From: CAADGY01 sp035714225
GTDB taxonomy: Bacteria; Acidobacteriota; Terriglobia; Bryobacterales; Bryobacteraceae
Reading direction: 5' to 3'
Assembly: GCA_035714225.1 (NCBI GenBank)
Contig: DASTMK010000356.1
Coordinates: forward strand, 1 to 13,571
DNA length: 13,571 nucleotides
This document shows positions 1 to 6,925 of the stretch, piece by piece. The translations under genes and the position numbers were made by a program. A model generated the notes under the pieces. That model was not told where the DNA came from. It saw nothing but the letters and a program-made list of their open reading frames with translations, and did not search any database. Within the stretch, counting starts at the first letter, position 1. Each line of letters starts with the position of its first letter.

Positions 1-1015
1 CCGGACAGCTAAGAATTTTCTCCAGTTCCGCTCCACGGATTCCGTGCCTTGTCGTGGCGCGGTTCAGAACGAGTTGAAATCGCTGTTTCTCGATGCCGAG
101 CTGGGCGAGGAGCATCGCCGCCTTCCGTGCCAGGTGCAAACTGGGAAGTTCCGCGCTCGAAACCAGAAACGCCTGGTCCGACTGCGAGAACGTGATGAGG
201 CTGATGCGATGGAAAATAGCCGGTAAATCAATGAGTACCCAGTCATAGGCGGACCGGGCCGATTCGATGATCTCGTGCAGCCGGGAAGTATCGGGAGGCT
301 CATCGGGCGGAACGGCGGGCGACGGCAGCAGGTCGAGACCGGCGTGTGCCGCCACGACGCCTTGCCAGAGCGCAGCGGGCGTTGAATCCCCCGTTGCGAG
401 CAGATCGGAAAGCGAGTATTCGGGAGCGATCTTCAAACAAAAACCGATAGTTCCGCCCATCACGTCAAAATCGGCCAAGAGGACGCGCTCTTTGGTGAGA
501 GCCTGAAGCGAAAAGGCCAACTGTGCCGCCAGCGTTGACGCGCCGGATCCGGGTTTCGCACTGGCAAATGCCAGCACGTGCCCCGGCTCAGGTCTGTTAT
601 CGGTCTGCGGCTGGCGCAGGCGCCGCAAACGGGCTAGCGCTTCCTGCTGCACTTGAATCTCGAAAGGCGCGGTGAGAAACTCCGTTGCACCGGACCGCAG
701 CGCACTTAAAACAAGTTCCGGTTCACTCGCCGAGTGAATAGCGACAACATGCGTCTGGTGAGACGTCGTGACGGCAAACCGGATCAGGTCCGCTGCTGTG
801 CCGCGATTCGAGCCCACATCCAGCACGACGAGGTCGGGCCGGATCTGGCGCAGCCGGATGTCCAGGGTCTGCCGGGAAGGATAATTCTCGAGTTGGCTGA
901 GAACCTGGAATCCATCTCGGGCGGCGGTTTCCAAAAACTGCGCCGCAAGCGCTCTGTTTGGGCAAATTAACAGGGCTGTGAACGGATCCTGTTGGGTTTT
1001 TGCCGGCCAGCTCAT
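1..1015 (-). CDS. cpaE: CpaE/TadZ-type pilus assembly ATPase with N-terminal pseudo-receiver (3' end cut by window)
   Basis: This is a cytoplasmic MinD/ParA-superfamily ATPase that localises and organises Tad (Flp) pilus machinery. The 338 codons visible start at ATG 1015 with a good ribosome site (GAGAGG at 1021-1026, 5 nt spacing) and run off the left edge. Residues ~12-130 have the receiver fold pattern, with a strand ending in the LDV motif (Asp66). However, the usual N-terminal acidic pair is replaced by ICPN, and the usual KP motif reads TAPF, so the domain looks unable to be phosphorylated normally. Residues ~146-338 are the ATPase: deviant Walker A KPGSGAST at 154-161, ADFD at 181-184 and an IDLP Walker-B-like strand near 262. 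It lies 22 nt after cpaC, in the same operon. The family is clear from its domains and context; TadZ and CpaE are names for the same group. Confidence 0.92.
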   Translation of the reverse strand, partial: MSWPAKTQQDPFTALLICPNRALAAQFLETAARDGFQVLSQLENYPSRQTLDIRLRQIRPDLVVLDVGSNRGTAADLIRFAVTTSHQTHVVAIHSASEPELVLSALRSGATEFLTAPFEIQVQQEALARLRRLRQPQTDNRPEPGHVLAFASAKPGSGASTLAAQLAFSLQALTKERVLLADFDVMGGTIGFCLKIAPEYSLSDLLATGDSTPAALWQGVVAAHAGLDLLPSPAVPPDEPPDTSRLHEIIESARSAYDWVLIDLPAIFHRISLITFSQSDQAFLVSSAELPSLHLARKAAMLLAQLGIEKQRFQLVLNRATTRHGIRGAELEKILSCP

Positions 1016-1037
1016 GCCTGCCTCTCGAATTGAACAC

Positions 1038-2402
1038 TCACTTCCGCTCCGGCTTCTGCCGGTCTGGAGGGAGGATTGTCAACGTTGTTCCGTCGCCGGC
1101 CGTTGCCGGTCCCATAAACTCCCGCGGCATGACCGGCATCGGCTTCGGATCTTTCGCATCCAATGGATGTACGATTTCCGGTGTCACCATTACCACTAAT
1201 TCGCTCTTGGACTTATTCTCCTGACGGCTCTTGAAGAGCGCTCCGAGAATAGGGATGTTGGACAGGCCCGGTATTTTCGATGCGCTCTCTGTCACCCGGT
1301 CGTCGATCAGGCCGCCAATCACAAAGCTCTGCCCCTCCGCCAACTCGATGTTCGTTTCCATGCGCCGGGTAGCCAGGGCTGGTATTGTGAATCCGCTCAA
1401 GGTGACGGAGTTGGCGATATCGATGGTCGACACTTCCGGCTTCACGTGCATCTTGATGGTGCCGTTCCCGGTGATAGAAGGCAGGAACGTGAGGCGAATG
1501 CCGAATTCCCGGAACTGCACGGTAACCGTTCCCATACTCGCGCCCCCCTGCACAACCGGCACAGGAAACTCGCCGCCGACCAGGAAGCTCGCCTCTTTGT
1601 TGTTCACTGTTACGAGGTTCGGTTCCGCCAGAATTTGAAGCAGGCCCCGAGTCTGCAAAGCTTTTATGAACGCTGAGATATTCAGGTCGGGACGGAATGC
1701 AAACACGTTCAAAACATCGCTGATATCGAATTCGGAAACGGTGCCCGCGGCCGAACCGGGTATGGCGCCTTTCAGCGTGCTGGCGGATGCGGACGCAAAC
1801 TGGCCTGTCGAAATCTGGCCCGGTGTATTCCCGGCGCCGGTCGAAACGAGATTGACCCCGAGCGACGAGGCGGCGGTGCGATTGAGCTCCGCAAACCGTA
1901 CCCTGAGCAGGACCTGTTTTTCAACGGGCACAGCAGCAATTTCGAGATTATTGACGACCGCTTTTGAAAAGCCAGCGGCCAGTGCGGCAGCACGATCCGA
2001 AACCTCTTTGCTGCTCACATGGCCCGTCAGCGCGAGTGAATCCTTTCCCGATTGCACCTTTATGCTTTCACCCGGGAAAGTGTCCCGCAGCATTTCACGC
2101 AGGGGCTCCAGATTCTGATCGACCGTGATGTTATAGAACGTACGTTGCCCGGTCTTGGCCCAGATGACGACGGTGCCGGAGCCTTGTCCCTTCCCGTGCA
2201 GAAGAATCTCGCGGGTTGTCACGGCGACGGCATCCACTACATCGGGATTGCTGGTGGATATTTGCCGCACATCGGCGGGATAATCGATCACCATACTCCG
2301 GCCAACCGGAATCTTGAGTTCCTCCGGCGCGGACTGCGCGGACGCCGTGGCGGAGGCGCCCAAAAGCACAAACGAAATTGCAGCACTCCAGACCCGGATC
2401 AT
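1038..2402 (-). CDS. cpaC: Tad pilus secretin CpaC/RcpA
   Basis: This is the outer-membrane secretin through which the Flp pilus leaves the cell. The 454 residues begin with a Sec signal peptide (about 1-22, ending SAQ). Residues ~28-96 are the N-terminal pilus/secretin domain, starting at the IPVGRS motif. Residues ~110-155 form a BON-like segment containing the LTGHVSS motif. The secretin core covers ~160-413; it holds EPNLVTVNN (260-268) and the family signature region KIPGLSNIPILGALFKS (376-392), followed by ELVVMVTPEIV. A proline- and lysine-rich tail of about 40 residues follows. The ATG is chosen because it overlaps the cpaB stop as ATGA and has GAGGA 8 nt upstream (2411-2415). The length is normal for the family. 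No cpaD gene, a frequent partner, lies between this gene and cpaE. Confidence 0.96.
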   Translation of the reverse strand: MIRVWSAAISFVLLGASATASAQSAPEELKIPVGRSMVIDYPADVRQISTSNPDVVDAVAVTTREILLHGKGQGSGTVVIWAKTGQRTFYNITVDQNLEPLREMLRDTFPGESIKVQSGKDSLALTGHVSSKEVSDRAAALAAGFSKAVVNNLEIAAVPVEKQVLLRVRFAELNRTAASSLGVNLVSTGAGNTPGQISTGQFASASASTLKGAIPGSAAGTVSEFDISDVLNVFAFRPDLNISAFIKALQTRGLLQILAEPNLVTVNNKEASFLVGGEFPVPVVQGGASMGTVTVQFREFGIRLTFLPSITGNGTIKMHVKPEVSTIDIANSVTLSGFTIPALATRRMETNIELAEGQSFVIGGLIDDRVTESASKIPGLSNIPILGALFKSRQENKSKSELVVMVTPEIVHPLDAKDPKPMPVMPREFMGPATAGDGTTLTILPPDRQKPERK

Positions 2403-3277
2403 TTTTCTTTTCCTCGCGGATTCACTACTTCCACCGTTCTTGCCGTCCCACGGATGACAATCACCTCATCAGGAGGCGGCGGCACATTTTCCACCACCCG
2501 AGGGGCAGGAGGTGCCGGGGGCTTCGGCACGTGTGGACGCGACGGGCCGTCTTCGGAAGCTCTGCTTCCCCTTTTCCCGTACAACTGAGAAATCGTGCGG
2601 CCTGGTGTGATTTCGACGTCCTGGTCACCGCCATTGCGGAGAACGAGTTGTATGCGACCTTCGTTGCCTGCCAGCGTAAGGATCTCCGCCTGCTCGGGAC
2701 TCACCAGCAGGGTCACGTTCGGGGCGTTAATCGCCTGGCCTGTGGTGTCAGCCTGAATCGTTTGTCCGGCGGAGAGGACCAGTATGTTCTGGAGGACCGT
2801 CGTGGTAATGGTGTCATCGCTCGACGGTGGCCGTCCCGTCACCAGTACGTCCACCCGCATCCCGGGCAAAACGAATCCGGCGACGCCGACCACGTCGTTC
2901 ACCCGTACGGATACGGCGCGCATCCCAACGGGAATAATCGGCGCCAGGCCCAGTCCGCTTCCGCGTGCCGCGAGTCTGCCTTCGAGGAGAGGTTCCTCGG
3001 GAAGGATATTGCTCATCACCGCCCGGTCAACAACCTCGTCCACTCGCGAAAACCCGCCTTTCGGAAACTGGTCCGCCGGAATTTTGGCAATTTTCACGTG
3101 GTCGGGCTTGATGCTGACTCCTACTCCAAGCGCGCCTTTTGAAACGACAATGTCCCGCGTGGCTTGATTCGCTGGTTTTCCTGTTGCGGCGCGTGTCGTC
3201 ATCTGGTAGAAGATGCCCGAAACCACGAGCGCGAAGACCAGGCTCAGAGCCAAGACCGTCAAAAATCTCCGATCCAT
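2399..3277 (-). CDS. cpaB: Flp pilus assembly protein CpaB/RcpC
   Basis: This periplasmic, membrane-anchored Tad component is thought to work with the secretin, possibly contacting peptidoglycan through its SAF domain. The 292-residue protein has one N-terminal membrane segment (about 5-25). An SAF domain lies at ~42-103, with the typical GVSIKPDHVKIAKIP stretch. The RcpC/CpaB domain spans ~112-234, including the VGMRAVSVRVNDVVGVAGF region, the LPGMRVDVLVTG turn and the LLVSPEQAEIL helix. Residues ~246-292 are a proline-rich then charged tail (PKPPAPPAPR, PPPPDE), longer than the minimal family core and probably flexible. The start has AAGG shortly upstream. The stop overlaps the cpaC start as ATGA, so translation is probably coupled; the gap from cpaA is 35 nt. 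Confidence 0.95.
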   Translation of the reverse strand: MDRRFLTVLALSLVFALVVSGIFYQMTTRAATGKPANQATRDIVVSKGALGVGVSIKPDHVKIAKIPADQFPKGGFSRVDEVVDRAVMSNILPEEPLLEGRLAARGSGLGLAPIIPVGMRAVSVRVNDVVGVAGFVLPGMRVDVLVTGRPPSSDDTITTTVLQNILVLSAGQTIQADTTGQAINAPNVTLLVSPEQAEILTLAGNEGRIQLVLRNGGDQDVEITPGRTISQLYGKRGSRASEDGPSRPHVPKPPAPPAPRVVENVPPPPDEVIVIRGTARTVEVVNPRGKEK

Positions 3278-3312
3278 TTCATCCTTTCCGCCTCACAGCC
3301 TTGCCGCATTGC

Positions 3313-3768
3313 CTAGTGCCCCAGAATCGCCATCAGTGTCCCGACGAATATAGCGGGAGCGTACGGAATCGATGCATCCTCGGCATCCGTCCGGTGCCGT
3401 CCGGAGAGCGCCCTCTTCAGAGCGCGTAGAGCAAGCACCACCAGCGCGAAACCGGCACCAGCCAGGAACACCAGGACCAGCGCCAATATGAGCGAACCGG
3501 CGCCCGCAACCGCGCCGAATCCCGCCATCAACTTCACGTCGCCGCCGCCCATTCCACCCAGCAGGTAGAACAGGAGCAGGGCGGCGAACCCACCCAGGGC
3601 GCCGCCGGCGGCATTCAATAATCCCCACCACGAACCCGTCCATGTGTGCAGAAGTAATCCGGAGACGACTGCGGCGACCGGAATCCAGTTCGGGATCTGC
3701 CGCCTGCGGAAATCCTCCGCGCTGGCAGCAACACCCAGCAGAAGAACAATTGCCAAAGCGATTGTCAT
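3313..3768 (-). CDS. cpaA: Prepilin peptidase CpaA/TadV (A24 family)
   Basis: This inner-membrane aspartic protease cleaves the leader from Flp-type prepilins. The 151 residues form a highly hydrophobic multi-pass protein. The two catalytic aspartates are visible: the first in AEDFRRRQIPN near residue 18 (the usual D-x-R-x-x-x-IPN context), the second in the GGGDVKL motif (GxGD) near residue 74. The end, IPYAPAIFVGTLMA, is typical of the family. The start is placed at 3768, not at an in-frame ATG at 3900. It begins the first transmembrane helix, has GGAGAG 9 nt upstream (3778-3783) and overlaps the preceding small ORF's stop as ATGA. The 44-residue extension from 3900 would be arginine-rich and unlike the family. 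The protein lacks the methyltransferase domain of PilD, as is normal for CpaA/TadV. Confidence 0.94.
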   Translation of the reverse strand: MTIALAIVLLLGVAASAEDFRRRQIPNWIPVAAVVSGLLLHTWTGSWWGLLNAAGGALGGFAALLLFYLLGGMGGGDVKLMAGFGAVAGAGSLILALVLVFLAGAGFALVVLALRALKRALSGRHRTDAEDASIPYAPAIFVGTLMAILGH

Positions 3769-3992
3769 TTGGGTCCACTCTCCGCACCGGATCCCACTGC
3801 CAACTCCTCGCCGGCCGTTAAAGGTCCCATCAGAGCGGGCGCGAGGAAGGCATGCTCGAGAGCGAAGTCGGTGATCCGCTGGCCCGAGGGCAATGTCCAT
3901 CCCGTGTCATCCCAGCCGGTTGTTTCCACCGGCGCACCCAAACCGCCTTCCAGGATCCTGTTGCCTCTGCCGCGCGGTTTCGACTGTCTCAC
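3765..3992 (-). CDS. Small ORF of unknown function, first in the Tad operon
   Basis: This is a 75-codon reading frame that I do not recognise. Three things support it: its TGA overlaps the cpaA ATG as ATGA, the same coupling seen between cpaB and cpaC; its GTG start has a strong GAGGGAGAG ribosome site (4001-4009) 8 nt upstream; and its third codon positions are rich in G and C. The protein has a basic N-terminus (RQSKPRGRGNR), a tryptophan pair (GWDDTGW), then GQRITDFALEHAFLAPALM and an acidic, small-residue tail. The GQ-x3-DFAL pattern faintly recalls the cleavage region of Flp or TadE pilins (G-x4-E-Y/F). But the following stretch contains Glu and His and is too short to be a proper pilin helix, so I do not call it a pilin. 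It could also be a non-functional leader ORF. Confidence 0.5.
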   Translation of the reverse strand: MRQSKPRGRGNRILEGGLGAPVETTGWDDTGWTLPSGQRITDFALEHAFLAPALMGPLTAGEELAVGSGAESGPK

Positions 3993-4019
3993 AACGCGTT
4001 CTCTCCCTCACAGGATTCT

Positions 4020-4067
4020 TCGGCAGCCTCGGTACTTTTCATTAGCCCCGCCGCGGGGTACTGCCAA
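4020..4067 (-). promoter_or_regulatory. Putative structured RNA leader element before the Tad operon
   Basis: Read on the minus strand, bases 4067-4061 (UUGGCAG) can pair with 4026-4020 (CUGCCGA), a 7-bp closing stem with one G-U pair. Inside it, 4058-4046 reads CCCCG-CGG-CGGGG, a perfect 5-bp hairpin with a 3-nt loop. A purine-rich strand (UAAUGAAAAG) follows, then a second copy of GUACC. The element ends about 27 nt before the GTG of the first ORF and about 11 nt before its ribosome site, a position suited to leader control. I cannot match it to a named riboswitch; the role is an inference from structure and position. Confidence 0.35.
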
Positions 4068-4134
4068 TAATGTTGTTGAATTGGGGGTAGTGCTGAGGTT
4101 AGAGGGGAATACTATTGCTGAGCGGAAGGGTACA

Positions 4135-4172
4135 GGCGCCGGACCGCGCCGCTCTGAATCCGGCCAGGCGCC
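4135..4172 (-). terminator. Imperfect hairpin just after the dehydrogenase gene, terminator-like but without a U-tract
   Basis: Fifteen nucleotides after the dehydrogenase stop (minus strand) lies an imperfect inverted repeat. GGCG (4172-4169) pairs with CGCC (4138-4135) and CCGGA (4163-4159, as TCCGG on the plus strand) pairs with 4143-4139, with a 5-nt one-sided bulge and a 15-nt loop. There is no run of U after it, so it does not meet the intrinsic terminator pattern. It might protect the 3' end or aid Rho-dependent termination before the Tad operon. The rest of 3993-4187 holds no gene that I can support and no convincing -35/-10 pair. Confidence 0.25.
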
Positions 4173-4187
4173 TCAAAACAGGAGAGT

Positions 4188-5498
4188 TCAGGCTTTAATG
4201 TCGTCTCTGGCAAAATCCCACTCGACCACCTTGTTCTCTTTGGCCGAGCGATTAACCATATGCGCGCAGGCCGCCGCGTGGTGCCCCGCCGCGGCATCTT
4301 CCCAATAAGGCTTTCGAGTGCGGATCGAATCGATCCAGTGAGAGAAATGAAGAACCGTCGCGTCCGGGCCCTGTTGCCGGAGTTGCTGGTTCCCTTCGAG
4401 AACATCGGGCTTCCAGGTGGAAGGCATCTCCGCCTGCCGCACTTTCGGGTCACGGTAATACGCCTCTTCCAGGCGCTTGGGCCAGCTTTCCACAATCCAC
4501 CGGTTGTCTTCTACCGCAACCTCCGGATAGAGCGTGGCCCCGCCCCACCCCAGATTCAGGCTTCCCTCTGTGCCCAGAAATTCGAAACTGCTCTCGGCTG
4601 AGGTCTGGTTGTTGAACGTCGAGCTGAGATTGACGGCGAATCCCTCGGGATATTCGAGCACCGCGTTGAGAGTGTCCGGCACCTCTCTGCTTTCTTTCCA
4701 GCGGTACAGTTGTCCGAGCGCCATCACTTTGGAAGGGACCTTCGCACCCATCAGGTAATGAATGGTTGTGCAGAGATGAACGAAAAGGTCCGTCGCAATT
4801 CCGCCGGAGTAGTCGTCGTAGCAGCGCCACCGGAAAAAGCGCTCCAGGCTGAAAGACCGTTTCGGGGCGGGGCCGAGGAACATCTCCCAATCCACAGTCT
4901 GCGCCGATGCGTCCGGGGGAATCGGATAGATCCAGGCTCCGGAAGCCGTATTGCGGTTGTACGCGGCGCGGATCAAAGTTACTTTGCCGATCTTGCCGGC
5001 CTGGATGATCTCCCGCGCTTTTTTCTGAATGGGAGAGCTCATGCCCTGGCTGCCTACCTGGACGATCCGTTTCGCACTCTGCGCGGCCTCGATGATCTCG
5101 ACACCTTCGGTCGAGCGGTAGGTCAGCGGCTTTTCGCAATAGACATCTTTTTGTGCCTTGATGGCATCCAGAACCATCTGTTTATGCCAGTGATCGGGCG
5201 TCACCACCAGCACGGCGTCGATGGAGGGTTGCGCGAGCACTTCCCGGTAGTCCTTGAAAGACTTGGCCTTCCCGCCGACCCGGTCCAGGGCGCGCTCCAC
5301 GCGGCCTTTGTAGGCGTCAACGACGGCGACGATCTCGGCCTGCGGCAACTGCATGAGCGCATGCATTAATTCATGGGAGCGCGCTCCGCATCCGATGACC
5401 CCGACCTGTATGCGGTCGTTGGCAGATACGCTGCGATTGCCCTGGGCTGCCGCAAGCGCGGCGCCTGCCTGCATGAAGTTTCTACGGCTAAGTTCCAT
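4188..5498 (-). CDS. Gfo/Idh/MocA-family NAD(P)-dependent dehydrogenase with Tat signal
   Basis: This is a Rossmann-fold oxidoreductase of the glucose-fructose oxidoreductase family, acting on an unknown sugar-like substrate. The 436 residues start with a twin-arginine signal (SRRNFMQA, Arg5-Arg6, then a short Ala/Gly-rich stretch), so export of the folded, cofactor-loaded enzyme is likely. The nucleotide-binding glycine motif is GVIGCGAR (33-40), VVDAY (59-63) ends the second strand and the EKP motif CEKPL is at 121-125. The C-terminal domain carries YSGGIATDLFVHLCTTIHYL (230-249), with Asp237 and His241 in the usual catalytic region. The start is supported by GGGAGGG at 5506-5512, 7 nt upstream. 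It follows the amidase by 20 nt and is probably cotranscribed. The exact substrate cannot be told; sugar or inositol derivatives are typical of the family. Confidence 0.92.
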   Translation of the reverse strand: MELSRRNFMQAGAALAAAQGNRSVSANDRIQVGVIGCGARSHELMHALMQLPQAEIVAVVDAYKGRVERALDRVGGKAKSFKDYREVLAQPSIDAVLVVTPDHWHKQMVLDAIKAQKDVYCEKPLTYRSTEGVEIIEAAQSAKRIVQVGSQGMSSPIQKKAREIIQAGKIGKVTLIRAAYNRNTASGAWIYPIPPDASAQTVDWEMFLGPAPKRSFSLERFFRWRCYDDYSGGIATDLFVHLCTTIHYLMGAKVPSKVMALGQLYRWKESREVPDTLNAVLEYPEGFAVNLSSTFNNQTSAESSFEFLGTEGSLNLGWGGATLYPEVAVEDNRWIVESWPKRLEEAYYRDPKVRQAEMPSTWKPDVLEGNQQLRQQGPDATVLHFSHWIDSIRTRKPYWEDAAAGHHAAACAHMVNRSAKENKVVEWDFARDDIKA

Positions 5499-5505
5499 GA
5501 GCTGT

Positions 5506-5512
5506 CCCTCCC
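5506..5512 (-). promoter_or_regulatory. Strong ribosome binding site for the dehydrogenase
   Basis: GGGAGGG on the minus strand lies 7 nt before the ATG at 5498 and inside the short gap after the amidase stop. It fixes the dehydrogenase start at the twin-arginine signal peptide and suggests efficient independent initiation. Confidence 0.7.
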
Positions 5513-5518
5513 ATCACA

Positions 5519-6925
5519 CTAGCGGGCAATGGCCGAATTATACAAAGGGGGCTTTCGCGTATGAAACTCCGTTGCCCCTTCGAGCGCCGTGCCCACCCTC
5601 AGGATAACGCCTTCTTCAAACGGCCGCCCGACGATTTGAAGCCCGAGCGGAAGCCCCGATTCCGTGAAGCCGCAAGGCATGGACAGCGCGGGGTAGCCCA
5701 GAACGTTGATGCCCCGCACCAGCCTGGTTGTCGCCAGCCGCACATCTTCCTCTTCACCGTTGAACATCACCTTGCTCTGGCCGATTCGAGGGGCCGCCAT
5801 CGGCGTCGCCGGAGTAAAGAAACAGTCGATGCGGCTCCACAGCGCGGAGAATTCGGCGCAAAGAACGCTGCGTAAACGCTGCGCATTGATGTAATCTGTC
5901 GCCGGGAGAAGCCGGCCCTGGTCCAACAGGGCCAATACGTCCGGACCGAACTGATCGCGTTCGGCCATGCGGCTTTCCAGGATCGCGGAGGCTTCCGCCA
6001 ACAGGATCACCCTGCCTACCGTGTTCAGGGCCTGAACATCGGGGAAGGGCAGCCGCACCAGGGATGCTCCAAGCTGTTCCGCTACTTTGCTCATGGACTC
6101 CACAGCCGCGGCACATTCCGGCGCGACTCGCTCGAAGTAGTGGTTTTCCGGCAGGCCGATGCGAAGGCCGGCGATGGAGCGATTGGCTTCGGATAGATAA
6201 TCCGCTACCGGAGCACGGCTGGAGGTTTTGTCCCGGACGTCATGTCCGGCGATCGCTTGCAGCACGACGGCGGCATCGCGCACAGAGCGGGTCATCGGGC
6301 CCATATGATCCAGGTTGTAGCCGAGCGGGAAAACGCCATGGCGGCTGACACGTCCGAATGTTGGCTTCAGGCCGACGGTTCCGCAATAAGAAGCGGGAAT
6401 GCGAATCGAGCCGCCCGTATCGCTCCCCATGCCCAGGAAAACCATTCCGGAGGCCACGGCTGCGCCCGATCCGCCGCTGGAGCCGCCGGGAATTCGTTCC
6501 GGGTCCCATGGATTTCGCACCGGCCCGAAATGAGGGTTGCCGGACGTGATGCCGTAGGCCAGTTCATGCAAACCGGTTTTGGCCAGAAGCACCGTTCCGG
6601 CATCCCGGAGCCGTTCCGTTACAGTGGCGTCGTGAGCGGGTACATAGTTCGCAAAGAGTTTCGACCCGCAGGTCGTCCGCACGCCTTTCGTATAGAAGTT
6701 GTCCTTCAGAACGATAGGAATTCCGTGCAGTAATCCTAAATCCTTTCCCGATACCAACTCCTCTTCGGCCTGTTTCGCCCGTCGAAGAGCCTGCTCCTCC
6801 AGCACCGTGAGACAGGCATTGAGCCGGGGGTTGAGTTCGCGAATGCCTGCGAGACACCGGGACGTAAGCTCAACGGGGGAGAGATCGCCTGCACGAATCG
6901 CCGCGGCTGCTTCGAGGATGGTCAT
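5519..6925 (-). CDS. Amidase-signature family hydrolase (GatA/AtzE-like)
   Basis: This cytoplasmic Ser-cisSer-Lys amidohydrolase cleaves a carboxamide that cannot be identified from sequence. With the start at 6925 it has 468 residues, normal for the family. The triad is complete: Lys74 in VLKDN, cis-Ser149 in PGGSSGGSGAA, and nucleophile Ser173 in DTGGSIRIP. Its spacings of 75 and 24 residues equal those of GatA. Residues 109-129 (the AGTVLLAKTGLHELAYG stretch) are also typical. An in-frame ATG at 6943 is rejected because the ATG at 6925 overlaps the stop of the upstream 57-residue gene as ATGA and begins the conserved TILEAAAAIRAG helix. Having a GatC-like small gene beside it but no GatB in view, it is more likely an AtzE-type or other small-molecule amidase than a tRNA amidotransferase. 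Confidence 0.93.
   Translation of the reverse strand: MTILEAAAAIRAGDLSPVELTSRCLAGIRELNPRLNACLTVLEEQALRRAKQAEEELVSGKDLGLLHGIPIVLKDNFYTKGVRTTCGSKLFANYVPAHDATVTERLRDAGTVLLAKTGLHELAYGITSGNPHFGPVRNPWDPERIPGGSSGGSGAAVASGMVFLGMGSDTGGSIRIPASYCGTVGLKPTFGRVSRHGVFPLGYNLDHMGPMTRSVRDAAVVLQAIAGHDVRDKTSSRAPVADYLSEANRSIAGLRIGLPENHYFERVAPECAAAVESMSKVAEQLGASLVRLPFPDVQALNTVGRVILLAEASAILESRMAERDQFGPDVLALLDQGRLLPATDYINAQRLRSVLCAEFSALWSRIDCFFTPATPMAAPRIGQSKVMFNGEEEDVRLATTRLVRGINVLGYPALSMPCGFTESGLPLGLQIVGRPFEEGVILRVGTALEGATEFHTRKPPLYNSAIAR

Noticed and set aside
1231..2588. Several plus-strand frames (e.g. 1231-1638, 1666-2118, 2052-2588) opposite the secretin
   Set aside because: All antisense to cpaC, without ribosome sites or recognisable protein features.
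2378..3142. Long plus-strand reading frame of about 254 codons opposite cpaB
   Set aside because: It lies antisense to a clear cpaB, has Arg/His-rich unnatural composition and no domain; it is a mirror of the codon bias of the real gene.
3769..3900. Longer cpaA start at 3900
   Set aside because: Would add an arginine-rich 44-residue extension before the first membrane helix; the ATGA overlap and ribosome site support 3768.
4055..4067. Possible sigma-54 -24/-12 element (TTGGCAGTACCCC) before the Tad operon
   Set aside because: The -24 GG is present but the GC expected about 10 nt later is not, so the match is too weak.
3993..4187. A Flp pilin gene hidden in the gap upstream of cpaA
   Set aside because: No frame in this gap shows the G-x4-E-Y cleavage site followed by a hydrophobic helix; the pilin must be encoded elsewhere.
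3769..4308. Plus-strand frame of 179 codons over the Tad leader
   Set aside because: It crosses the small ORF, the leader and the end of the dehydrogenase in antisense; low-complexity composition and no family likeness.
4710..5369. Plus-strand frame of 219 codons opposite the dehydrogenase
   Set aside because: Antisense to a well-supported Gfo/Idh/MocA gene, no domain.
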